Source: Brachyspira pilosicoli P43/6/78
GTDB taxonomy: Bacteria > Spirochaetota > Brachyspiria > Brachyspirales > Brachyspiraceae
Reading direction: 5' to 3'
Length of the DNA: 64,000 nt
Assembly (NCBI RefSeq): GCF_000325665.1
Contig: NC_019908.1
Span: forward strand, 1,302,001 to 1,366,000
Shown: piece after piece, positions 47,915 through 56,269 of the stretch
Layout of the letters: the number at the start of each line of letters is the position of its first letter
How positions within the stretch are numbered: the stretch's first letter is position 1
Program-made: the position numbers and the translations under genes
The notes under the pieces: model-generated
What the model saw: the letters and a program-made list of their open reading frames with translations, nothing else
The model's database searches: none
What the model was told of the DNA's origin: nothing

Positions 47915-48517
47915 ATGATTAAAAATATATTATTAATATCTTTTTTAATGCTATCTATGATTTCTTGCAGTAATGTAAAAATATTAGATCCTAATGAAAG
48001 AGATGTTGAAGTTCAGTATGTAACAACAGTAGAAAATAATTCAGAAATTTATAGATATGTTTCTAAAGATGTAACTAGTATTATAAAGTTCAGATTAAAA
48101 GATTTTGCTAATGATTTTACAAATATATGGTGTTTAGAATTGTATGATGGAAAGACATATTTTACATCATGTGATTTGTATATGAATAAATATCAATTTA
48201 GTATACTTTTTGATAGATATGACTATAAAAAGATAAAGAATATTTCTTATTTGTTTTCTAATACAATGCTTGAAGTTGTTTTTAGTGTTACTAATGTAAG
48301 TATAAACGGCAGTCAATTAACATTAACTTTTGACAAACAAATTAATGGCAGTAATACCACAACAATAGATTTTGGTACAGATTTAGATACAATCATGAAC
48401 AGTATCAAAACTTACAGCTATTTATCAGATAAAGAAAATTATAATTTTAAAATAGTTATACTTACAATACTTATATATGCATCACTTCAGGCAAATGGTA
48501 TAATACCTGTTTCTTGA
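47915..48517 (+). CDS. Lipoprotein of unknown function
   Basis: 200 residues with a lipobox (LSMISCSN, Cys about residue 19). The body is beta-rich (TSIIKFRLKDFAND, YKKIKNISYLFSN, SQLTLTFDKQING) and a hydrophobic run near the C-terminus (FKIVILTILIYASLQA) could be a span or core helix. I recognise no family. A barrel protein follows 94 nt on in the same direction. Confidence 0.7.
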   Translation: MIKNILLISFLMLSMISCSNVKILDPNERDVEVQYVTTVENNSEIYRYVSKDVTSIIKFRLKDFANDFTNIWCLELYDGKTYFTSCDLYMNKYQFSILFDRYDYKKIKNISYLFSNTMLEVVFSVTNVSINGSQLTLTFDKQINGSNTTTIDFGTDLDTIMNSIKTYSYLSDKENYNFKIVILTILIYASLQANGIIPVS

Positions 48518-48611
48518 ATTTTATATTGGCAACAAAGGAGAAGATTAAAATTGAAAGCCTATAACAATTTACTATAGATTTTAAGCTAAACAATTTTTAT
48601 TAATAATAATT

Positions 48612-49382
48612 ATGAAAGCAGTTATTCTTTTTTTTATTATAAATATAACTTTATTTGCTCAATTTGAAGTAAATGCATTTATACCTTTTGGTATTAATGG
48701 AAGCTTACCTTTTATAACATTAAGCAACCCTAATCATACATATCAAAGTATAAAGGGAGATATAGGCGGAGAATTAGGAGTTATTGCTCAGCTTGGATAT
48801 AATATAAAATTAAATAAAGATATTCATATAAAAAGTATAAGTTTTCTTTTTGAAACAGGATATTATTTTAATGCTAATAGTATAACTTATGATTATCCGT
48901 ATGCTGATTCATATGATTATTTTGAAATTTTTGAAGCTTTAGGTATGCATAATATTATTATAGGATTAAACCCTAAAATAAATTTCAATAATTTTTCATT
49001 AGGGTTAGGTGTAGGAATGAAAATACCGTTGTCTGCTGATGTATTAGAAAAAAGCGATTATAGAGGCGAGATAATGAAAGAATATACCATTTTTGAAGGC
49101 TCTTTAATGTATCAGGATAAAAAGCATTGGAATTTTGATGATATAAAAAAAATATATAAAGTTCCAGTGTCTCCTTATATAAAAATAAATTTTGACGGAT
49201 TTTACTATTTTACTGAAAAATTGGCTTTCTTATATGGTGCTTATATAGCTTATGATTTTTCAATGCTTTATAATACTGATTATATACAAATAACAGATAA
49301 AACTTTAATAAAAAGTTATAGATTATCTTACTTATCATTTATTTTTTATATAGGCATTTCATTTGGAAGAAATAATAGTTAA
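48612..49382 (+). CDS. Small outer-membrane beta-barrel protein
   Basis: 256 residues, with a signal peptide (MKAVILFFIINITLFAQ) and then alternating strands rich in Gly and Tyr (IGGELGVIAQLGYNI, SISFLFETGYYFN, LGLGVGMKIPLS). It ends on the aromatic-closing strand SFIFYIGISFGRNNS. This is the pattern of an eight- to ten-strand barrel. It may be expressed with the lipoprotein upstream. Family not recognised. Confidence 0.7.
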   Translation: MKAVILFFIINITLFAQFEVNAFIPFGINGSLPFITLSNPNHTYQSIKGDIGGELGVIAQLGYNIKLNKDIHIKSISFLFETGYYFNANSITYDYPYADSYDYFEIFEALGMHNIIIGLNPKINFNNFSLGLGVGMKIPLSADVLEKSDYRGEIMKEYTIFEGSLMYQDKKHWNFDDIKKIYKVPVSPYIKINFDGFYYFTEKLAFLYGAYIAYDFSMLYNTDYIQITDKTLIKSYRLSYLSFIFYIGISFGRNNS

Positions 49383-49407
49383 TTTTCTAAATTTATTGTT
49401 TACTTAC

Positions 49408-49487
49408 CGCACGCAGAATTAAGCTAAAAAAGGTAGAGTTATTTGTAATTAAAATTTTATTATATTACAAATTCTGTTAACCGTGCG
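49408..49487. other. Structured GC-islet between convergent genes
   Basis: CGCACG (49408-49413) and CAGAATT pair with AATTCTG and CGTGCG (49482-49487) across a small TTAAC bulge. Inside, TTTGTAAT pairs with ATTACAAA. Two GC-rich islets (GGGCGGGC near 49521 and GGGCGGGG near 49599) follow. It may be a two-way terminator, a small RNA or another repeat family; no gene is seen. Confidence 0.5.
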
Positions 49488-49631
49488 TTGAAAAAAAATT
49501 TTTAATCTAATCAACACTTGGGCGGGCATTAACAATTCTAATTAAGTTAATAAAAAAATTAAAAATACAAATTTACAAATACATTAATAAAGAATAAAGG
49601 GCGGGGTATGTAAATAAATTTTAAAAAATTA

Positions 49632-50039
49632 TCATTCATTCTTGCTTATAGCATATATATTAAAATATCTAACTATCACATTTTCTATAGTATTATCACT
49701 ATTCAAGTTAAACCTAATGTTAAAACCTATAAAATATTTGTTATTAATTAAAACTTTTCTCTCTTTTTTATAATCATCATTATTAGAAATATAATCATAA
49801 ACAATCATATCAACTTCTATATGAATATCAGATAAAATATAACCCTCTTCAAATATCTCTGTAGTAACAACTTCAAAATTATTATTATAGCTATATTCAC
49901 TAACACAAGAAGAACTATATAATTTTAAAACGCTATTATCCAAATAATTTTCAACTTCTTCTTTTATTTTTTTATCTAAGTTTTTATCGCTGTAAATCTT
50001 TTCTCTTATATAATATTTATCCATTTTATTATTGCTCAT
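49632..50039 (-). CDS. Small cytoplasmic protein of unknown function
   Basis: 135 residues, acidic and lysine-rich, no signal or span. It opens with a helical stretch (KMDKYYIREKIYSDKNLDKKIKEEVENYL) and then has strands (FEVVTTEIFEEGYILSDIHIEVDMIVYD). I know no match. It is divergent from the TPR gene at 50113, 73 nt away. Confidence 0.6.
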   Translation of the reverse strand: MSNNKMDKYYIREKIYSDKNLDKKIKEEVENYLDNSVLKLYSSSCVSEYSYNNNFEVVTTEIFEEGYILSDIHIEVDMIVYDYISNNDDYKKERKVLINNKYFIGFNIRFNLNSDNTIENVIVRYFNIYAISKNE

Positions 50040-50112
50040 AATATATTTACTTCAAACATTATATACTATATAATACGAAAATCAAAAAAACTATAAGGTA
50101 AGAACAACCTTT

Positions 50113-50790
50113 ATGAATGAAAGCTTAGAAACAAAAATTAATAACAAAGTAGAACAATATAAAACCATTTGCAAATTAGAACCTAATAACCATAAAGTGA
50201 GAGTAGACTTTGCAATATTTTATACGCAATTGCAAAAATATAATGAAGCTATAGAAGTATTAAAAACAGCACTTAATATAAATGATAAAGATTATACAAT
50301 ATGGCGTTTGATTGGTATATCATATACAAAAATAGAAAACTTCAAAGAAGCAATTTTTTATTTAACAAAAGCATACGAATTAGAAAATAATGATTATATA
50401 AGTTTAAATTATCTTGGAAACTGTTATATAGAATTAAAAATGTTTAATGAAGCTATAGAGGTGTTAAATAAATCTTTTATGATAGCATCAAAAGAATATA
50501 TTAATTGGCGTTATTTAGGCATTGCTTTATTTAATACAAATAGAATCGATGAGGCAATTGATTCTTTTAATAGAGCTTTGGAGCTTAATAAATATGATGA
50601 AGAGAGTTTATATTATCTTGGACTATGCTACAAAGAAATAAATAATTATAATAAGGCTATAGAAATATTTGAGAAATGTTTAGAGTATAGTGATAACAAC
50701 AAAAAAATATATGTTATTTTATATGAATTATACAAAAATACAGGCAATGATAAATCAAAAAATATGCTTGAAAAAATAAATAAACTTTAA
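50113..50790 (+). CDS. TPR-repeat protein
   Basis: 225 residues made of about five to six TPR repeats, each with the typical W/L-G-Y-A-F-A-P spacing: FAIFYTQLQKYNEAIEVLKTA, IGISYTKIENFKEAIFYLTKA, LGNCYIELKMFNEAIEVL, LGIALFNTNRIDEAIDSFNRA and LGLCYKEINNYNKAIEIFEKC. A soluble scaffold; the partner is unknown. It overlaps the opposing gene by 4 nt at the end. Confidence 0.88.
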   Translation: MNESLETKINNKVEQYKTICKLEPNNHKVRVDFAIFYTQLQKYNEAIEVLKTALNINDKDYTIWRLIGISYTKIENFKEAIFYLTKAYELENNDYISLNYLGNCYIELKMFNEAIEVLNKSFMIASKEYINWRYLGIALFNTNRIDEAIDSFNRALELNKYDEESLYYLGLCYKEINNYNKAIEIFEKCLEYSDNNKKIYVILYELYKNTGNDKSKNMLEKINKL

Positions 50791-51131
50791 GGCATTTGGT
50801 TAGAATTAATCATCAAATGACCAAATAATCCAAGCATAAATATTATACCAACAATAATAACAATATATTTTATTATTTTAATAGTTCTTCTAATTTTAGG
50901 ATAAGTATAAAAAACTCCATTTTGAATACCATGCAATATCGTTGCTACTAATAAAAATCCTTCGTCTATTCTTCCAGATAAAGGAAGTATATCAGACACT
51001 ATATCTAATGGCGATGTACAATAAAATACACTGGCTACAAATGGTATCCAAGCTATAATATGATGATATTTATCAAATACACCATCTTTTGATTTTATTA
51101 CTTCATCGTCTTTATTAAATAAATTTAACAT
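50787..51131 (-). CDS. DUF1232-family membrane protein (YkvA-like)
   Basis: 114 residues. The DUF1232 core IAWIPFVASVFYCTSPLDIVSDILPLSGRIDE is clear, with a Pro-rich turn after the first span and an acidic pair; a second span (IIKYIVIIVGIIFMLGLFGHL) closes the protein. The role of the family is unknown. The next gene upstream, on the same strand, is 90 nt away. Confidence 0.82.
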   Translation of the reverse strand: MLNLFNKDDEVIKSKDGVFDKYHHIIAWIPFVASVFYCTSPLDIVSDILPLSGRIDEGFLLVATILHGIQNGVFYTYPKIRRTIKIIKYIVIIVGIIFMLGLFGHLMINSNQMP

Positions 51132-51221
51132 ATTACACCTATAATGTTCATAAAAGTATAGTTACATATACTATAACATTATAATGAAAAATTTTAAACA
51201 AAAAAACTAAATATAATCACT

Positions 51222-51743
51222 TTAAACTTTTTTATAAGAAACTAGAAAATCAATATCCTCTTTAGTGAGATTTTTTTTAGGAACTATTATAGCAGACATT
51301 TCATCTGTATATATAAAAATACATAATTTACTCTGCTCTATTTTTTTGATATCAGATTTATTAAAGTTTTTTATACCTTTAGTTTCATTAAAAACAATCT
51401 TTTCATCATAAACAGTTAAAATCTTTTCTCCAAATATATCATCAAGTTTTCCAGTTTTTATATAAGACAAAACTTTTTTTACAATATTTTTTTGAACTCT
51501 CTTTTTATAACTAATTATTTGTAGAACAGATACTGCTATCATTATCAAAGCAACTATTAAAAGCATAAATAAACTGCTTTTAAAATATATAAACATTCCA
51601 ATAAGCACAATAATATAAACAGCAATAATAATAATAAGATTCTTTTTTAATGAACTTTGAAGCTCAGGATTAGTTTTCAAATAATGAAGCTGAAAATCAA
51701 TAAAATCATTATGCTCAATATTATATTTATATTCTCTTTTCAT
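51222..51743 (-). CDS. YcxB-like membrane protein
   Basis: 173 residues. A short cytoplasmic start (DFIDFQLHYLKTNPEL) leads to two adjacent spans (LIIIIAVYIIVLIGMFIYF, LFMLLIVALIMIAVSVLQII) and a C-terminal PH-like domain ending KSDIKKIEQSKLCIFIYTDEMSAIIVPKKNL. The layout matches YcxB-like proteins, of unknown role. It lies 32 nt from the rubrerythrin-VIT gene. Confidence 0.75.
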   Translation of the reverse strand: MKREYKYNIEHNDFIDFQLHYLKTNPELQSSLKKNLIIIIAVYIIVLIGMFIYFKSSLFMLLIVALIMIAVSVLQIISYKKRVQKNIVKKVLSYIKTGKLDDIFGEKILTVYDEKIVFNETKGIKNFNKSDIKKIEQSKLCIFIYTDEMSAIIVPKKNLTKEDIDFLVSYKKV

Positions 51744-51775
51744 ATAATTCCTTTAAATATAAATTTAAGTATTAA

Positions 51776-52648
51776 TTAAATATCAATACCCAAAAACTGT
51801 TTTACAAGTATTCCAACCAAAAAACTTATTCCAGCAACTGTTAAGCTTACTCCTGCCATTTCAAAAAATCTCTCTCTAAAAGAAATACTTTTAGCCACAG
51901 CAATATAAAAAGTAAAACAAAATATTATAGCAATAACAATTATAAGCATAGTAATAAGTGCATATACAGAAACACTAAAAATCAAATAAGGCATTATTAA
52001 AAGACTTACAGTAATCAAATACATTATGCCCGTATAAGAACAAGACTTAAAAGCATTTTTACTTCCTTCAGCCTTAGCAGATAAATACTCGGAAGAAGCC
52101 ATAGAAAGTGTAGCAGATATTCCAGTAATTATTCCAGATAAAGCCACCAACCTATTGTCTTGTAAAGCAAATGTAAGCCCAGCCAAAGTTCCGCTAATTT
52201 CCACTAAAGCATCACTCAACCCCAAAACCATAGAGCCAACATACTTAAGCCTATCCTCATCTAAAATAGATATTAATTTGTTTTCATGCTCATACTCTTC
52301 AAAAGCAATAGTCTTAGCATCAGGCACTTCATCTACTATCTTAGAATATATATATTCAGCACTCTTCTCTCCAGACTCCATTATCTTAATAACAAATGTA
52401 TATCCAAATATAAAACTTAAAATAAAATAGATAAAAACTTTAAACTTCTGAGGTTTCAATTTTTTATTAGTGTATTTTTCTAATATTTTAGCATGAGCTA
52501 ATTCTTCTTTTCCAATATTAATAAGTATTTGCTTATCATCTTCTTTTTTTACAAATTTAGCGAGATTTACATACATAGCATGCTCTGTAATCTCATTTTG
52601 CTGTAATTCCAATAAAAACTTAATTGTTTCTTTTGATATCGGTTTCAT
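51776..52648 (-). CDS. Rubrerythrin-like/VIT1 fusion, probable iron or manganese exporter
   Basis: 290 residues. The first 130 residues read as a ferritin-like di-iron domain (ELQQNEITEHAMYVNLAKF, GKEELAHAKILEKY, FEEYEHENKLIS), with Glu and His in metal-ligand spacing. The rest is a VIT1/CCC1 transporter with the first span motif VLGLSDALVEISGTLAGLTFAL and SMASSEYLSAKAE, about five spans. Such fusions (MbfA-like) export iron or manganese, with the ferritin-like part sensing or loading the metal. Ferritin and a ZIP importer are also in this window. Confidence 0.86.
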   Translation of the reverse strand: MKPISKETIKFLLELQQNEITEHAMYVNLAKFVKKEDDKQILINIGKEELAHAKILEKYTNKKLKPQKFKVFIYFILSFIFGYTFVIKIMESGEKSAEYIYSKIVDEVPDAKTIAFEEYEHENKLISILDEDRLKYVGSMVLGLSDALVEISGTLAGLTFALQDNRLVALSGIITGISATLSMASSEYLSAKAEGSKNAFKSCSYTGIMYLITVSLLIMPYLIFSVSVYALITMLIIVIAIIFCFTFYIAVAKSISFRERFFEMAGVSLTVAGISFLVGILVKQFLGIDI

Positions 52649-52805
52649 AACATTAATCCTAAATATTAATTAATTAAATACTACAATGAAAATTAATTAA
52701 TTGCAAAACTTAATATTATTTTATATTGAAATTGTATATTGATTTTCGATTAAATATTTATATGCTATATTTTATATAAATATTTTAAAGGAGTAAAGTT
52801 AGAAA

Positions 52806-53960
52806 ATGGATAATAAAAAACTAAATGACATGATTGTTAGTATGAGAAGAGAATTGCATCAAATACCAGAGATTGGTACAGATTTGCCTCAAACTAAAAA
52901 ATATGTTATTGATAAATTAAAATCATTAGGACTTGAAGTAAAAGAATGTTCATTGGACTCTGGAATAGTATGCGACATAGGAAATGTTAATAGCGGAAAT
53001 ATAGTTGCTATTAGGGCAGATATGGACGGATTACCTATAGTTGAAGAGACTGGAGTAGAGTATGCTTCAAAAAATGGTAATATGCATGCTTGCGGGCATG
53101 ATGCTCATACAGCTTGTCTTCTAGGAACAGCACATTATTTATTGGAAAATAAAGACAGATTAAAAAATGGCGCTGTAAGATTAGTTTTTCAAACTGCTGA
53201 AGAGATATCTAAAGGAGCAAATAATTTAATAAAAGATGGCTTATTAGATGGCGTTAGTGCTATAGTTGGTACTCATATTGGTACTATAGCTACAGATGTG
53301 CCTAGCGGAGAGTTTGTCCTTCAAGGAGGACCATTAATGGCATCTAATGATAAATTTGTTATTAAAGTTATAGGAAAAGGTTCTCATGGTGCTTATCCTC
53401 ATTCTGGAGTAGACCCTGTATTAACTGCTAGTCAAATAATACAAGGCATATACAATATAAAAAGCAGAGAAATAATAGCCACTGACCCTACAGTAATATC
53501 TATATGTATTGTAAACGGCGGAAGTCAATATAATATAATACCTTCAGAAGTAAACATAGAAGGTACTTTCAGAACATTTAGTGAAGAGAATAGAAAATTT
53601 ATAGGAAATAGAATAAAAGAAATATCACAGTCTATTGCTATAGCTAACAGAGCAAAAGCAGAAGTAAATATGGAATGGGGCTGCCCTCCTGTTATTAATA
53701 ATGACCAAATAGCTAATGAATTATCAGAAGTATGTAAAGAATTAGGATTCAAAAAGTCAGCACCTTTTACTCCTTCTATGGGCGGAGAAGATTTTGCTGA
53801 ATATCAACATAAAATGCCTGGCGTATTTATTTTCTTCTCTACTATGACAGAAAAAAATATTCCTCATCATAATAGTAAATTCGAGATAGATGAATCAAAA
53901 TTATATCAGCCTAGTATATTAATGAGCGAATGGGCAATTAAGCATTTAGGAGGTAAATAA
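52806..53960 (+). CDS. M20-family amidohydrolase/peptidase
   Basis: 384 residues. Motifs of the HipO/IAA-amino-acid hydrolase branch: MRRELHQIPEIG, AIRADMDGLPIVEETG, MHACGHDAHTA, QTAEEISKGA, GKGSHGAYPHSGVDP, SMGGEDFAEY and HHNSKFEIDE. These enzymes hydrolyse N-acyl amino acids or small peptides with two metals. The AAAGGAG site is about 12 nt before the ATG. The next gene starts at the last base of the stop, so the three genes 52806-55345 form an operon. Confidence 0.92.
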   Translation: MDNKKLNDMIVSMRRELHQIPEIGTDLPQTKKYVIDKLKSLGLEVKECSLDSGIVCDIGNVNSGNIVAIRADMDGLPIVEETGVEYASKNGNMHACGHDAHTACLLGTAHYLLENKDRLKNGAVRLVFQTAEEISKGANNLIKDGLLDGVSAIVGTHIGTIATDVPSGEFVLQGGPLMASNDKFVIKVIGKGSHGAYPHSGVDPVLTASQIIQGIYNIKSREIIATDPTVISICIVNGGSQYNIIPSEVNIEGTFRTFSEENRKFIGNRIKEISQSIAIANRAKAEVNMEWGCPPVINNDQIANELSEVCKELGFKKSAPFTPSMGGEDFAEYQHKMPGVFIFFSTMTEKNIPHHNSKFEIDESKLYQPSILMSEWAIKHLGGK

Positions 53961-54679
53961 TGAATGAAGAGATTTTGAAATTAGCCAATCAATTAATACT
54001 ATGGCCATTATGTGCTGTTGTTGTTCTTATAAGTTTGATACAAGCTATATTATATACAAGACTTGCTAATAAAACTGCAAAAACTTTAGGCATTACAAGT
54101 GAGACTTGCCAAAAAGCTTTTAAAGCTGGTTTAATAACTGCAATAGGACCTGCTATATCTGGTTTCATAGTAATGGTAGGAATGATTTCTGTAATAGGAG
54201 CACCTATGAGCTGGATGAGACTTTCTATTATTGGTGCTGCTACAACAGAGATGGCTGGAGCACAATTTGGTGCTGAGGCTATGGGAGTAAAGTTTGGAGG
54301 ACCTGATTATAATGAAGTTGCTTTAGTTGTATCTTGGATTACTATGGCTGCTAATGGATGCGGTTGGTTGATATCTGCATCAATTATGGGAAGTAAATTA
54401 GAGAAATTAAGAACAAAAATTTCCGGAGGTAATCAGGCTGGTTTAGCTTTGCTTTCTGCTGCTTCTATGGTTGCGGTATTTGGTAATTTGGCTTCTGGTT
54501 ATTTACCTAAAATAGACACTGCTGCTTCTGTTTTGGCTGCTGCTTTAACTATGTTTATATTAGTAAAATTTGTATCAAAAACTAAGATTGGACTTAAAAT
54601 TCGTGAATACAATTTGGGTATTGCAATGCTGGTTGGTATGGCTGTGGCTTTAATTGTAAAAATATCTATTGGAGGTTAA
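53960..54679 (+). CDS. DUF5058-type membrane protein
   Basis: 239 residues with about six spans. The order of LWPLCAVVVLISLIQAILY, GLITAIGPAISGFIVMVGMISVIG and AGAQFGAEAMGVKFGGPDYN is that of DUF5058, which is often linked to M20 peptidases. It overlaps the peptidase stop by one base and the next membrane gene starts 3 nt later. With that gene it could form a two-part carrier bringing in the peptidase substrate. That role is inferred from the operon. Confidence 0.8.
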   Translation: MNEEILKLANQLILWPLCAVVVLISLIQAILYTRLANKTAKTLGITSETCQKAFKAGLITAIGPAISGFIVMVGMISVIGAPMSWMRLSIIGAATTEMAGAQFGAEAMGVKFGGPDYNEVALVVSWITMAANGCGWLISASIMGSKLEKLRTKISGGNQAGLALLSAASMVAVFGNLASGYLPKIDTAASVLAAALTMFILVKFVSKTKIGLKIREYNLGIAMLVGMAVALIVKISIGG

Positions 54680-54682
54680 TGT

Positions 54683-55345
54683 ATGACTGATAAAGAATTT
54701 CAAAAATTATGGAATGACCCTGTTAATTTAATTGGAAGAGTTACATTATTATCTGCTGTTGTTGCTTCATTTTTCCCTGTTGTATATTTGATGATTAGTC
54801 ATAAAATATTTCCGCCTATAGATGTTGTGATAAAAGCTTGGGTATTGGTTGCTTCTTCTTATGGCGTTATGTATGTATTAGAGCCTTTGAGCTATTATCC
54901 TGTTTTAGGTTTGGCTGGTTCTTACATGAACTTTCTTTCTGGAAATGGAGGTAATATGAGAGTGCCTGCTGCTGCTTGTGCATTAGATGTTACAGATACT
55001 CCAGAAGGAACTCGTAATGTAGAAATTATTTCTTCTTTGGGAATAGCTGGTTCTATTATAACTAACCTATTCTTTGTTACATTGGCTGCTGTATTAGGAG
55101 CTACTATTCTTAATGTTGTGCCTCCTATAATCGCTGAAGCTTTTAAATCTTATGCTGTGCCTGCTATATTTGGTGCGGTATTGATGCAGTTTAGCATGAA
55201 ATATCCTAAGTTATTAGTATTTGGTTTAGGAATACCTCTAGCTTGTAAATTATTAATACCTGCTATGCCTGCTTTTCTTATCACATTATCAGGTTTAGTA
55301 ATTACAATTATTGCTTCAAAAATATTATACAAAGTAAAAGCTTAA
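54683..55345 (+). CDS. Multi-span membrane protein, partner of the DUF5058 protein
   Basis: 220 residues and about five to six spans (IGRVTLLSAVVASFFPVVYLMI, WVLVASSYGVMYVLEPLSYY, GSIITNLFFVTLAAVLGATIL and more). A middle loop (SGNGGNMRVPAAACALDVTDTPEGT) is polar and Gly-rich. It is similar in size to the DUF5058 protein and sits 3 nt after it. A terminator follows. The substrate is unknown. Confidence 0.75.
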   Translation: MTDKEFQKLWNDPVNLIGRVTLLSAVVASFFPVVYLMISHKIFPPIDVVIKAWVLVASSYGVMYVLEPLSYYPVLGLAGSYMNFLSGNGGNMRVPAAACALDVTDTPEGTRNVEIISSLGIAGSIITNLFFVTLAAVLGATILNVVPPIIAEAFKSYAVPAIFGAVLMQFSMKYPKLLVFGLGIPLACKLLIPAMPAFLITLSGLVITIIASKILYKVKA

Positions 55346-55360
55346 TTATAGTTTAAAATA

Positions 55361-55397
55361 AAAAAGATGTTGGAATAAAAAATCCAGCATCTTTTTT
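55361..55397 (+). terminator. Terminator after the M20 operon
   Basis: AAAGATGTTGGA and TCCAGCATCTTT form a 12-pair stem with one G-T wobble, followed by a T-rich tail. It can also stop flbB from the other strand. Confidence 0.88.
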
Positions 55398-55418
55398 TAT
55401 ATATATTAATTTCTAGTT

Positions 55419-56141
55419 TTAAGCTCCCATATCCATTATACCGTCATTAAGCATTTCATTATTATCTGGAGCATATGAAGGGAAGTCATTAGGAGATGAA
55501 GGCACTGTATTATTATTAGGATTAGTGCGTGCTTCATATTTCTCTAATATTCTTGCTGCCACTGTAGGGTCCATTAAACTAAGCAAATAAGAAGTAGTAC
55601 TGTTTCTTCCTTCAGTTGCTGCTATAGAATCCATCTCTACTAATACATCAATAATTAAATCATCAGAACCATTAGCTGCCAATTGATTAAGCAAAGCAAC
55701 AGAGTTTTGAGGAGGCATACTATTAATTTTATTAGCCAAATCTGTAAGTACTAATTGATACTGTGCAGATTCGTCCATAGTAGCCTGATAATTAGACCAA
55801 GCATTTAATAAGTTTTGTCTGTCTTGTTCTATTAATTCAGATTGTGAATTTAATTCTATAGCTCTGCTAGCAATTAAAGCCTCTTGTGCCTGTATATCTT
55901 TTTCTCTTAAATTAAAAGACTCTCTCATTTTATTAAGGTCATCTCTAGCCAAAAGAGCCATATCTTCAACTCTAGGTTTTTGAGTAAATCTAGTTAAAAA
56001 AGAAGGTACATTAGGAGCTATTTTTGTACGCATTAAAGTATAATAATTAACAACTCCAAATATATCAAACATATAAAGTAATGCTATAAAAGCTATTAAA
56101 TTAACTACAGTCAATATTGCTATTTTAAATCTCATAAACAT
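55419..56141 (-). CDS. flbB: Periplasmic flagellar collar protein FlbB
   Basis: 240 residues. One N-terminal span (ILTVVNLIAFIALLYMFDIFGVV), a long coiled coil (about 65-130, DLNKMRESFNLREKDIQAQEA) and a C-terminal helical segment with LLSLMDPTVAARILEKY, like the MgtE-N fold of flagellar MotE and FlbB proteins. In spirochaetes FlbB is at the base of the motor collar that anchors stators. The tail is Pro/Asn-rich and disordered. Identified by layout; a MotE-type protein is the alternative. It follows the phosphatase gene after 128 nt. Confidence 0.76.
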   Translation of the reverse strand: MFMRFKIAILTVVNLIAFIALLYMFDIFGVVNYYTLMRTKIAPNVPSFLTRFTQKPRVEDMALLARDDLNKMRESFNLREKDIQAQEALIASRAIELNSQSELIEQDRQNLLNAWSNYQATMDESAQYQLVLTDLANKINSMPPQNSVALLNQLAANGSDDLIIDVLVEMDSIAATEGRNSTTSYLLSLMDPTVAARILEKYEARTNPNNNTVPSSPNDFPSYAPDNNEMLNDGIMDMGA

Positions 56142-56269
56142 TCACACCTAAATAACATTATAGTATACATAATACAGAAAAAACTATAATATGTCAACTA
56201 AAATCATTATCGTAATATATAGTTTTTTAGTTATCATATTTTTTTAAAAAAGGATTTTTTTTATTATAT

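Noticed and set aside
48540-48575. A short frame with an AAAGGAG site before the barrel gene at 48612
   Set aside because: It is only eight codons from a TTG; too short to support.
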